From: an uncultured Porphyromonadaceae bacterium
GTDB lineage: Bacteria > Bacteroidota > Bacteroidia > Bacteroidales > Muribaculaceae
Length of the DNA: 33,458 bases
Assembly: GCA_902461565.1 (NCBI GenBank)
Contig: CABPYL010000034.1
Span: 1-33,458, forward strand
Direction: 5' to 3'
Below are positions 17,852 to 25,206 of the stretch, in pieces. Position numbers and translations under genes: made by a program. How positions within the stretch are numbered: the stretch's first letter is position 1; the number at the start of each line of letters is the position of its first letter. The notes under the pieces were generated by a model, which made no database searches, was not told the DNA's origin, and worked only from the letters and a program-made list of their open reading frames with translations.

Positions 17852-18661
17852 GTGAAAATATCCCGCATACTCCCCATTTTCTGCATGGCTGCCCTGGCGG
17901 TGGCCTGCAACGACATCAAAGAAGAGGACCGCTTCATCACCGTAGACGAGGTGAAGCCCCTGCGTGCTGTGCTCATAGAGGAATTCACCGGCCAGTTTTG
18001 TGTGAACTGCCCCGGCGGCCACGCCGAGATGGCCAAGTTGCGTACACAATACCCCGACGCGGTAATCCCCGTTTCCATCCATGCCAGCAATCTGGCTTTC
18101 TCCGACGGCCAGTTAGGTACCTTCCAAGGCCTTAAGATTCCCGAAGGAGAAACTTACTACACCAACGCAGGCTCCGAACCGCTACCTTTCGCAGTGGTGG
18201 ACCGTAACTCCGGTCCGCTGTCCGTAGCCCAGTGGGCCGACGCTGTGGATAAAGCGCTGCAAAAGCCCGCCCCAGCCAATATCGAGATGACAGCCACTCT
18301 GAATAACGGCAAAATCGACGTAGACATAAACGTACTACCCCTGGAGCACCTCTCATGCTCGCTACAGGTATGGGTTGTTGAAAGCGGTATCGTTTCCTAT
18401 CAGGATGACCTTAACGGTGTAATGCACATCGACTATGTGCACAACCATGTGCTCCGCGCCGTTGTCAACGGCATCAACGGGGAATCTCTTTCGCTGCAGG
18501 ACAACGTTTACAGCAACAAAAAATACAGCTACGACGTTCTTGATAAATGGAACACCGACAATCTTGCCATTGTTGCATTCCTATACGATGGCAGCGGCGT
18601 GCTTAACGCATGCGAGGTACCCGTATCGACAAATGACAATGAAACTACTGAACAATCATAA
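17852..18661 (+). CDS. Omp28-related outer-membrane lipoprotein
   Basis: A 269-residue lipoprotein starting with GTG. The lipobox AVAC places lipidation at Cys19. A thioredoxin-like Omp28 domain begins at EEFTGQFCVNCPGGHAEM with a CxxC (Cys50, Cys53). Its C-terminal part is beta-rich. Omp28 family proteins are surface lipoproteins of Bacteroidetes, first described in Porphyromonas; their biochemical role is unsettled. Third gene of the operon, 38 bp after the barrel and 12 bp before the next gene, so it is probably co-translated with both. The same CxxC domain type occurs in the divergent 1260-residue protein. Confidence 0.88.
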   Translation: MKISRILPIFCMAALAVACNDIKEEDRFITVDEVKPLRAVLIEEFTGQFCVNCPGGHAEMAKLRTQYPDAVIPVSIHASNLAFSDGQLGTFQGLKIPEGETYYTNAGSEPLPFAVVDRNSGPLSVAQWADAVDKALQKPAPANIEMTATLNNGKIDVDINVLPLEHLSCSLQVWVVESGIVSYQDDLNGVMHIDYVHNHVLRAVVNGINGESLSLQDNVYSNKKYSYDVLDKWNTDNLAIVAFLYDGSGVLNACEVPVSTNDNETTEQS

Positions 18662-18673
18662 AACAAAACTTAT

Positions 18674-19363
18674 ATGAATAAAATCTTTACTCTATCGGCA
18701 GCACTGCTCCTCGGCTCACTCGTGTCGCAGGCAAATATTACGGCCACTGTGGACGGAAAACCTATCGAGCACGGCACCACTCTGGAAATCAACGCCGACG
18801 ATTTCATCAACGAACCAGTAGCAGGAATGAACGTATATACAGCCGAACTCAACATCAAAGTTGTGAGCAACGCGGCTCCCGTCAACATCGACCTCTCCTG
18901 CGATGATCAGAACACCATCCAGTTCTGCCCGTCAGCCGCAGGGTGCATACCTCTGAACCCCGACGGCGACCACTTTTCCGGTTCTGCCGTTGTCAAGGAT
19001 GCGGAATTCGATGTTCCCGTGCACGTACGCTTCCGCTTCGTGCCAGAGCTACCCGATTTCAAAGGCAAAATGGAAGTTATCCTCACAGATAAGAACATGG
19101 ACGTCCTCGGCTTCTATATCGACGTTAACACCACACGCGCCGGCATCGGCAATGTGGACGCCGCTCCCGTAGCGTCGTTCCGTAACAATGTGCTGTCGTA
19201 TAACCTACAGACCCCGGCCACTCTGGCCGTCTATTCCATCACCGGCGCATCGGTAATCAACCGCACTGTCTCCGGCAACGGCACTGTAGACTTCTCGACA
19301 CTGCCCCGCGGTATATACATCTACACCCTCGGCGGCAAGGCTACCAAGGTTCTGGTACGCTGA
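18674..19363 (+). CDS. Small exported protein with T9SS-like C-terminal tail
   Basis: A 229-residue secreted protein of unknown function. A signal peptide (about 1-20, ending SQA) is followed by a beta-rich domain with three cysteines (CDDQ, FCPSAAGC) that could form a disulfide and so be a client of the operon's thioredoxin; that link is inference. The last 70 residues (LAVYSITGASV ... LPRGIYIYTLGGKATKVLVR) have the pattern of a type IX type A sorting domain. Last gene of the operon, followed by a strong terminator. Confidence 0.78.
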   Translation: MNKIFTLSAALLLGSLVSQANITATVDGKPIEHGTTLEINADDFINEPVAGMNVYTAELNIKVVSNAAPVNIDLSCDDQNTIQFCPSAAGCIPLNPDGDHFSGSAVVKDAEFDVPVHVRFRFVPELPDFKGKMEVILTDKNMDVLGFYIDVNTTRAGIGNVDAAPVASFRNNVLSYNLQTPATLAVYSITGASVINRTVSGNGTVDFSTLPRGIYIYTLGGKATKVLVR

Positions 19364-19393
19364 TTATAAGATAAATCTCACCGACACATATAC

Positions 19394-19426
19394 TACCCGG
19401 CACCTGCACAGGTGTCGGGTATTTTT
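19394..19426 (+). terminator. Terminator of the thioredoxin/Omp28 operon
   Basis: Arms 19394-19406 and 19409-19421 are complementary over 13 positions with one G-T wobble; the innermost pairs must open to form the loop. Five T residues follow (19422-19426). Confidence 0.85.
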
Positions 19427-19473
19427 ATGGCCTAAAATCCAAAATTGGTACATAATAAGGTATTTTGTATATA

Positions 19474-19501
19474 TTGCATTGCAAATATTGATGTAATTTT
19501 G
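19474..19501 (+). promoter_or_regulatory. Promoter of the CMD/cupin gene
   Basis: TTG (19474-19476), 17 bp, then TAATTTTG (19494-19501), an exact -7 match, 30 bp upstream of the start codon. Confidence 0.62.
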
Positions 19502-19531
19502 CCAATATAAAAATTCCCAAACCGACATCAT

Positions 19532-20344
19532 ATGCGAAAATACTGTTTACTCTTAGCAATCCTACTAACATTCAGTTCTATGGCACAGCAAAAAATAGTT
19601 CAGACAGCGGGACGGACAGCACTCGGCGAGTTTGCTCCCAAATTCGCTGCCTTAAACGATGACGTTCTCTTCGGCGAGGCCGTGTGGAACGATACCACAT
19701 TAAGCCTCCACGACCACAGCATGATTACCATATCCATACTCCTCGGCAAAGGCATGATTGATTCCTCGTTCCGCTCACATCTGGAACTTGGCAAAAAGCA
19801 CGGAATCACCAGAAACGAAATCGCCGCACTACTAACTCAGGCCGCTTTCTATGCCGGATGGCCCAATGCCTGGGCCGGATTCCGTATTGCAAAAGAAGTA
19901 TGGGCCGACGATATCGCCGGCGATGACGCCAAGGCTGCGTTCCAGCGCGAGATGATTTTCCCCATCGGCGAGCCCAATACCGCATACGCCAAATACTTCA
20001 CCGGCAACAGCTATCTGGCTCCCGTATCCGATTCACAGATTCCATTCGCCAACGTAACCTTCGAACCCGGATGCCGAAACAACTGGCACATCCACAAGGC
20101 TGCAAAAGGCGGAGGCCAGATGCTTGTAGGTGTAGCAGGTCGCGGATGGTATCAGGAAGAAGGCAAACCTGCTGTTGAAATCCTGCCCGGCACAGTTATA
20201 CATATTCCCGCCAATGTCAAGCACTGGCACGGGGCAGCCTCCGACTCATGGTTTGCGCACCTTGCCTTCGGAGTTCCTGGCGAAAACGCTTCCACCGAAT
20301 GGCTCGAACCCGTCAACGACGCGGAATACGGCAAACTGAAATAA
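19532..20344 (+). CDS. Exported carboxymuconolactone decarboxylase-like / cupin fusion
   Basis: A 270-residue protein with a signal peptide (about 1-19, ending SMAQ). Residues about 30-120 match the carboxymuconolactone decarboxylase fold (EFAPKFAALNDDVLFGEAVW and HGITRNEIAALLTQAAFYAGWP). It lacks the CxxC of AhpD-type peroxidase enzymes. Residues about 165-250 form a cupin with the metal-binding pattern WHIH (His186, His188), Gln196 and HWHG (His231). CMD-cupin fusions are common in Bacteroidetes but their substrates are mostly unknown; an exported form suggests action on an envelope or external small molecule. It stands alone between its promoter and a shared terminator. Confidence 0.85.
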   Translation: MRKYCLLLAILLTFSSMAQQKIVQTAGRTALGEFAPKFAALNDDVLFGEAVWNDTTLSLHDHSMITISILLGKGMIDSSFRSHLELGKKHGITRNEIAALLTQAAFYAGWPNAWAGFRIAKEVWADDIAGDDAKAAFQREMIFPIGEPNTAYAKYFTGNSYLAPVSDSQIPFANVTFEPGCRNNWHIHKAAKGGGQMLVGVAGRGWYQEEGKPAVEILPGTVIHIPANVKHWHGAASDSWFAHLAFGVPGENASTEWLEPVNDAEYGKLK

Positions 20345-20366
20345 GTAGCACGTTACAGATAAATAT

Positions 20367-20405
20367 AATTCAGGCCGGCGCCCGTTATGGATGCCGGCCT
20401 GAATT
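20367..20405. terminator. Bidirectional terminator between convergent genes
   Basis: A perfect 13-bp stem (20367-20379 with 20393-20405) with a 13-nt loop sits between the stops of the CMD/cupin gene (20344) and the acyltransferase gene (20407). AT-rich sequence on both sides would let it work both ways. Confidence 0.85.
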
Positions 20406-20406
20406 A

Positions 20407-21582
20407 TTATTTCTGACGAGTTGCCTGAGTTTTATAGAGGAATTTGTCGGTGAGCCATTTGCGCACGGGAAGATCGTAGAGCTTGAGCAATGCGTATGCA
20501 ACACCTACAGAAACAATAAAGGTAGCCACAGACACAAAAATATGCGTCGACAAGGGAGCGTCGGCATGACGGGCGGCCCACCCCATCTGCATATATATCA
20601 ACGGATAATGAGTAATATAAAGAGGATACGAAATCTCTCCCAGAAATTTGCATACCCGTATTTCCTTTTCGCCTTTCAGCGGGCTTCCAGCACCCGCCGC
20701 TACTATCATAGGAAAAAACAGGAGGATTGCGACAGAGCAGTAAACGCCATTCCATATATTAGGCGTATCGCCACCTACATGCGGGAAAACAAGTAACAGG
20801 GCAAGCGCGAGGCTACATAAAAAGAAGCCGGAACGCGGAATAACTATGCGTTTGCCCAGGCGATACAACAACAGGCCGCCGAAAAATGGGTACAGAAGCC
20901 TCGATATCCCGACATACAGCTGGTCCGCTGTTACCGCCCAGCCTCCGATTGGTGTGTAAGCAGCCCATCTACGCGTTTCAAGCAGTCCGAAAGCATCGAT
21001 GTCGCAGCAAAGAAATACAGTTAGCACACCGGACAGAGCCACAAATACCGACAGTCCCGCCTTCGAGAAACGGCGAACCACGGAAGCATAAAGAATATTG
21101 GCCAGATATTCCCACATCAGCGACCACTGCGGACCGTTAAGAGGGCTGTTTTCAGCCCAGCCGCGAATGTCGAGAGAAGGAGGAACTGGAAACATTATAA
21201 ACGACAGAAACATGATACCCAACACCATCCACCACGGCGTAGACATTACCTTGTCGAACAATGGAGCGTCACCGAAATAAAACCATACAGCTCCTATGAA
21301 CACACCCATAATAAGCATTGGCTGAAGACGGATAAGTCGACGCAGATAAAAGTTCCACTGTGTCATACGTGGCCAGCGGTCATCGTAGGCATAGCCGATA
21401 ACGAAGCCGGAAAGAATGAAAAAGAAATCGACAGCAAGATAGCCGTGATTGAGAATCTGCCCGCAAGGTCCTGGAGAATAGGTTTCGAACAGATGGAATG
21501 CCACCACAATCAAAGCGGCGACACCCCTGAGACCGTCGAGAATCTCGAACCTCGGCTTGGACTGCATAAGATTGGTTACCAT
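20407..21582 (-). CDS. Membrane acyltransferase, acyltransferase-3 (OafA/YrhL) family
   Basis: A 391-residue integral membrane protein with about ten hydrophobic segments. It opens with the family signature RFEILDGLRGVAALIVVAFH, where His30 is the likely catalytic residue, and has an RRLIRLQP motif after the second or third helix. Such enzymes transfer acetyl or other acyl groups to sugars of lipopolysaccharide, capsule or peptidoglycan from the cytoplasmic side. Two starts are possible, 21582 and 21567; the former is kept. A longer frame to 21630 adds residues of no family character. It is divergent from an AraC-type regulator with about 100 bp between them, so that regulator may control it. 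The acceptor sugar cannot be predicted. Confidence 0.87.
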   Translation of the reverse strand: MVTNLMQSKPRFEILDGLRGVAALIVVAFHLFETYSPGPCGQILNHGYLAVDFFFILSGFVIGYAYDDRWPRMTQWNFYLRRLIRLQPMLIMGVFIGAVWFYFGDAPLFDKVMSTPWWMVLGIMFLSFIMFPVPPSLDIRGWAENSPLNGPQWSLMWEYLANILYASVVRRFSKAGLSVFVALSGVLTVFLCCDIDAFGLLETRRWAAYTPIGGWAVTADQLYVGISRLLYPFFGGLLLYRLGKRIVIPRSGFFLCSLALALLLVFPHVGGDTPNIWNGVYCSVAILLFFPMIVAAGAGSPLKGEKEIRVCKFLGEISYPLYITHYPLIYMQMGWAARHADAPLSTHIFVSVATFIVSVGVAYALLKLYDLPVRKWLTDKFLYKTQATRQK

Positions 21583-21654
21583 ACTATATTGAAACGTGCT
21601 TAAAGGTTTTGAATGCACGAAATTACACAAAATAATCCTGACACACTTTTGATA

Positions 21655-21681
21655 TTGTTCAAAAAATTTGCACTATATTCG
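21655..21681 (+). promoter_or_regulatory. Candidate promoter of the AraC-type gene
   Basis: TTG (21655-21657), 16 bp, then TATATTCG (21674-21681), one mismatch from TAnnTTTG. Its end is only four bases from the ATG at 21686, so a transcript with little or no leader is implied. Confidence 0.4.
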
Positions 21682-21685
21682 CAAC

Positions 21686-22480
21686 ATGAAAAACAGGTAC
21701 CGATATGTTGATGTCGATATTGAGGCAGCCGAGCAGATTGGCCCGCATATGCAAGAGGACTGGGAGCTGAGCCTTGTTACCTATGGCAGCGGCACACGCA
21801 CGATTGCAGGCACACACCGTTCTTTCAACGTAAACGACCTTGTACTTGTCGCACCCCATGTGCAGCACTGCTGGGAGTTCGATAACTCATGCAACACAAT
21901 CGGAAGTATAAGCCTGTTTCTATCGTCGGCATTCCTCCGCGAGATTGCCGACATAATGCCAGGCTTCAAGAATATTGTAGAGAGGATTATGAAGATAGAA
22001 ACAGCAGTGGAAATTACAGCGGAAAACCGCAACCGCATTATCGAAATTATGAAATCGATGCGCCATATGACCGATGATGCACGCACAATAGCATGCCTCG
22101 AAATCATCAGAACCATAGGCCACTCCCCTCACCTACTCTGCGAGGCTTTGCCAAAAGCGCACATCGCCAACAAGATTTTTGATACTGTGCGTCTGTATAT
22201 CGAATGTAATTATAACAACAATGCGTGCATAAGCGTAGCCGCCCGCAAAACAGGCATGAGCAAAACCGCACTCTGCTCACTGCTGCGGCGCAAGCACAAC
22301 ACAACATTTACCGAAATGGTTAACAACGTGCGCGTCCGGCACGCTATCGAGATGTTGCGGTACACGTCGGCAAACATCGAGCAGATAGCCTACGATTGCG
22401 GTTTCAGCAGTCTGTCGTACTTCGACAAAGTATTCAAACACCACACCGGCTCCCCGCCCCGTGCATATCGCAACGAATAA
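21686..22480 (+). CDS. AraC-family transcriptional regulator
   Basis: A 264-residue regulator. The N-terminal half is a cupin-like sensor (HMQEDWELSLVTYGSGTRTIAG and VAPHVQHCWEF), the usual arm of small-ligand AraC proteins. The C-terminal 100 residues form the two helix-turn-helix units, ending in IEQIAYDCGFSSLSYFDKVFKHHTGSPPRAYR, the canonical second HTH and C-terminal signature. The start at 21686 is chosen because the longer frame uses TTG at 21668 inside the promoter region. It lies between the divergent acyltransferase and the downstream GH89 gene. Either could be its target, and sugar or glycan sensing would be consistent, but no ligand can be named. Confidence 0.9.
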   Translation: MKNRYRYVDVDIEAAEQIGPHMQEDWELSLVTYGSGTRTIAGTHRSFNVNDLVLVAPHVQHCWEFDNSCNTIGSISLFLSSAFLREIADIMPGFKNIVERIMKIETAVEITAENRNRIIEIMKSMRHMTDDARTIACLEIIRTIGHSPHLLCEALPKAHIANKIFDTVRLYIECNYNNNACISVAARKTGMSKTALCSLLRRKHNTTFTEMVNNVRVRHAIEMLRYTSANIEQIAYDCGFSSLSYFDKVFKHHTGSPPRAYRNE

Positions 22481-22527
22481 CTTTTCAAACCTTTATGGAT
22501 TATTGGCATTAATTGGAATATTTTTGT

Positions 22528-22535
22528 TATCTTTG
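22528..22535 (+). promoter_or_regulatory. Promoter -7 box of the GH89 gene
   Basis: TATCTTTG matches TAnnTTTG exactly, with a TTG at 22503-22505 (22 bp upstream). The start codon follows 28 bp later. Confidence 0.62.
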
Positions 22536-22563
22536 ACGCTCGACAATCCGATTCTATAAAATA

Positions 22564-24798
22564 ATGAAACGTTTCTTTAAACTTATCATGATGGGCGCGG
22601 CGGCAATGCTCACAGTGCAGTGCGCCGGACCTACTGCCGATGAAAAGGCAGCACAAGAACTTGCCGGACGTGTGGTACCGTCCATCGCAAGTCATATCAA
22701 ATTCGTACAGGACAGCGACAACGACAGCATTGACCGCTTCACGCTTGCCTCGGAAGGCGAAAAAATCGTTATCCGTGGCAACAACGCCGGATCTATGGCT
22801 GTCGGCCTCAATTATTATCTCAAGAAATATTGTCTCACGGAGGTATCGTGGTATGCCAACGAGCCTGTTACGGTGCCAGATAATCTGCCGCGCGTCGACG
22901 AAGAAATTACCGTAGACGCCCGTGTGCCGGACCGATTTTTCCTGAACTACTGCACATTCGGCTATACTATGCCTTGGTGGGACTGGGCCGACTGGGAGCG
23001 GTTCATAGACTGGATGGCACTCAACGGCGTGAACATGCCGCTGGCTATTACAGGCCAGGAGGCTATCTGGTATAAAGTATGGCACAAACTCGGCCTCAGC
23101 GACGAAGAAATACGCAACTATTTCACCGGACCGTCGCATCTGCCCTGGCACCGCATGTGCAACGTCGATCGCTGGCAGGGAAATCTGCCAACGGAGTGGC
23201 TCGACGAACAGGCCGAACTTCAGAAGCAGATTGTCGACCGCGAGCGCAGCCTGTCCATGCGTCCGGTGCTTCAGGGCTTCGCCGGCCACGTACCCGCCGA
23301 GCTGAAAGAGAAGTATCCCGATGCCCGCACAACCTATGTATCTATGTGGGGCGGCTTCCCCGCCGAATACCGCTGCACTTACCTAAGCCCGGAGGACCCA
23401 CTGTTCGCCAAAATACAGAAAGAATACCTTACCGAGCAGACGAAACTGTACGGCACCGACCATCTCTACGGCGTAGATCCTTTCAACGAGGTTGAACCGC
23501 CTACATGGAATGCTGATTCACTCGCCATTATATCGCATGGCATTTACGAATCCCTGGTGGCAGCCGATGCGGATGCGACATGGGTACAGATGGGATGGCT
23601 ATTCTACAACGCACGCAATAAATGGACGCCCGAGCGCGTAAAAGCATACCTTACCGGAGTACCGCAAGGCAAGATGATTCTGCTGGACTACTATTGCGAG
23701 CGCGTGGAGGAATGGAAGCTGCTGGATAAATTCTACGGGCAGCCTTACATCTGGTGCTATCTTGGAAATTTCGGTGGCAACACCTTCCTGGCAAGTCCGT
23801 TTGCCAACGTTGAATCGCGTATAAATGATGTTCTTGCCAACGGCGGCAGCAATCTTGCCGGCCTCGGTTCCACCCTCGAAGGCTTCGACGTTAACCCGTT
23901 CATGTATGAATTCGTATTCGAAAACGCGTGGAACTTCCCTGAGCACGACAACATCGCCGCTATTGCCGACCGCAGAACCGGTCGCGTGGATCAGAAAGCC
24001 CGTCAGGCGTGGCGACTGTTGGCCGACAGCGTCTTCATTCAGAACACCGGCTGTACACAGGGGCCGCTGCTCAACGCCCGCCCCTGCTTCGAGGGTGTTA
24101 CCTGGTGGACTGTGAAACCACAGGTGAAGTACGCTAACGCAAACCTTATCAAGGCCTGGGGACAGTTGCTCGAACTCGACAGCTGCACAACGGATGCCTA
24201 CCGCTTCGACGTTGTAAACTTTGGCCGTCAGGCCCTCGGTAACCACTATATGACCTTGCGTGATAATTTCACCAAAGCATACCGGGCCGGCGACATTGAA
24301 ACAGCCCGAGGCATTGCTGCCAAGATGAAGGAACTCGCTGCCGATATCACCGAAATTCTGCGTGGGCACCAGTCATTCTCGCTGAAAGAATGGATAGACG
24401 ATGCCCGCGCCAAAGGTATCGACGATACACAGAAAGAGTATTACGAGCGCAACGCCCGCACACTGGTAACTATCTGGGGGCCGGGAAAGAATCTCAACGA
24501 CTACGCCAACCGCCAGTGGGCCGAGTTGAATGCAAGCTACTATAGCCCCCGCTGGGCAATGTTCCTGGACGACGCCCTCGCGGCCCTCGAAAACGGCAGA
24601 CCTTTCGATCAGGATGCTTTTTACGAAAAATCTCGTGCCTTCGAAAACGCGTGGATCGAACCATCGCAACAGAAGATTGAATACCTCGAACCATTGGACG
24701 GTGTCGAAGTGGCCCGACGCATGTACAAAAAGTATGCTCCGGAGATTCTCTCAACACCCGAATCCCGCGGTGCCACAACCTGCCCCGTCGTCAAATAA
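22564..24798 (+). CDS. Alpha-N-acetylglucosaminidase, GH89 (NAGLU-like)
   Basis: A 744-residue predicted lipoprotein (lipobox TVQC, Cys20). It should remove terminal alpha-linked N-acetylglucosamine, for example from mucin O-glycans or heparan-type glycans. Domains run in the usual order: a small N-terminal domain with GNNAGSMAVGLNYYLKKY, a TIM-barrel with NYCTFGYTMPWWDWADWERFIDWMALNGVN, and an alpha-helical C-terminal domain. DPFNE supplies one likely catalytic Glu (Glu309), and STLEGF supplies the second (Glu439), both in places expected from human NAGLU. The gene follows an AraC-type regulator by 83 bp but has its own promoter and terminator. It is not within a SusCD locus in this window. 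Confidence 0.95.
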   Translation: MKRFFKLIMMGAAAMLTVQCAGPTADEKAAQELAGRVVPSIASHIKFVQDSDNDSIDRFTLASEGEKIVIRGNNAGSMAVGLNYYLKKYCLTEVSWYANEPVTVPDNLPRVDEEITVDARVPDRFFLNYCTFGYTMPWWDWADWERFIDWMALNGVNMPLAITGQEAIWYKVWHKLGLSDEEIRNYFTGPSHLPWHRMCNVDRWQGNLPTEWLDEQAELQKQIVDRERSLSMRPVLQGFAGHVPAELKEKYPDARTTYVSMWGGFPAEYRCTYLSPEDPLFAKIQKEYLTEQTKLYGTDHLYGVDPFNEVEPPTWNADSLAIISHGIYESLVAADADATWVQMGWLFYNARNKWTPERVKAYLTGVPQGKMILLDYYCERVEEWKLLDKFYGQPYIWCYLGNFGGNTFLASPFANVESRINDVLANGGSNLAGLGSTLEGFDVNPFMYEFVFENAWNFPEHDNIAAIADRRTGRVDQKARQAWRLLADSVFIQNTGCTQGPLLNARPCFEGVTWWTVKPQVKYANANLIKAWGQLLELDSCTTDAYRFDVVNFGRQALGNHYMTLRDNFTKAYRAGDIETARGIAAKMKELAADITEILRGHQSFSLKEWIDDARAKGIDDTQKEYYERNARTLVTIWGPGKNLNDYANRQWAELNASYYSPRWAMFLDDALAALENGRPFDQDAFYEKSRAFENAWIEPSQQKIEYLEPLDGVEVARRMYKKYAPEILSTPESRGATTCPVVK

Positions 24799-24810
24799 CG
24801 AACTGCTATT

Positions 24811-24852
24811 GTAACACGCGGTCCGCCAGAAAATGGAGGACCGCGTTACTAT
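24811..24852 (+). terminator. Terminator of the GH89 gene
   Basis: An 8-bp stem CGCGGTCC/GGACCGCG (24817-24824 with 24838-24845) extends inward with CCA/TGG and outward, with a bulge, as GTAA/TTAC. A modest T/A-rich tail follows. Confidence 0.65.
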
Positions 24853-24871
24853 TATATGTCATCATATGTGC

Positions 24872-24907
24872 CGACAAACAAAGCCGGGCGTCTCACGACG
24901 CCCGGCT
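24872..24907 (-). terminator. Terminator of the candidate small RNA
   Basis: A perfect 11-bp GC-rich stem (24882-24892 with 24897-24907) has a U-rich run only on the minus-strand side (TTTGTTTG, 24882-24875). The plus-strand side continues CTCCTAAT, so it is oriented to stop leftward transcription. No minus-strand protein gene exists nearby to explain it. Confidence 0.8.
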
Positions 24908-25087
24908 CCTAATACACAATTATCTATAAAACAACTATTTATATTTAATCCTAATTTGTTCTAACATACGATGGATAAACTCAATTATCCTGAGAATCGG
25001 ATAACCAAAGAAGTCTGCATCTAAAGTTAATCTGATTAAACTTTTGTAACGTTATCGGCACTTCAGCTTCTGCTACTTTGGTTATTC
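24873..25087 (-). ncRNA. Candidate structured small RNA, about 215 nt, unrecognised
   Basis: The minus strand has an exact promoter upstream (see 25092-25122). The expected transcript begins near 25087 with a 10-nt arm (25085-25076) perfectly complementary to 25010-25001. Inside lies a 9-bp hairpin with one bulge (25044-25035 with 25031-25023). Next is CGAT/ATCG (24999-24996 with 24972-24969) enclosing GGATAA/TTATCC (24990-24985 with 24978-24973). After an AU-rich stretch comes a perfect 11-bp terminator stem (24907-24897 with 24892-24882, loop GTGA) and a U-rich tail. Only a trivial 11-codon frame exists in it. I do not recognise it as 6S, tmRNA, SRP or RNase P RNA. It accounts for most of the 408-bp gap between the GH89 and channel genes. 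Confidence 0.62.
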
Positions 25088-25091
25088 GCCG

Positions 25092-25122
25092 CAAAATTAG
25101 CGCATTTTTTGAAGCGTGTCAA
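25092..25122 (-). promoter_or_regulatory. Minus-strand promoter of the candidate small RNA
   Basis: TTG (25122-25120), 20 bp, then TAATTTTG (25099-25092). Both the boxes and the spacing fit the Bacteroidetes consensus. It points away from the channel gene and into the intergenic region. Confidence 0.7.
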
Positions 25123-25206
25123 GTATTTTTTGTTTAAAAAATCTGAATTTTTTTAATTTTTCCTGTTTTCGTTTGTTATAAGTGTAACGTTTCAAAATAC
25201 AAATCA

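Noticed and set aside
22390..23289. Minus-strand frame of 299 codons over the GH89 start
   Set aside because: It covers the AraC 3' end, the GH89 promoter and the GH89 catalytic domain; no family resemblance is seen.
24882..24907. Second terminator for the GH89 gene
   Set aside because: The U-rich run is on the minus-strand side only, and the GH89 gene already has a stem at 24817-24845; it fits a leftward transcript better.
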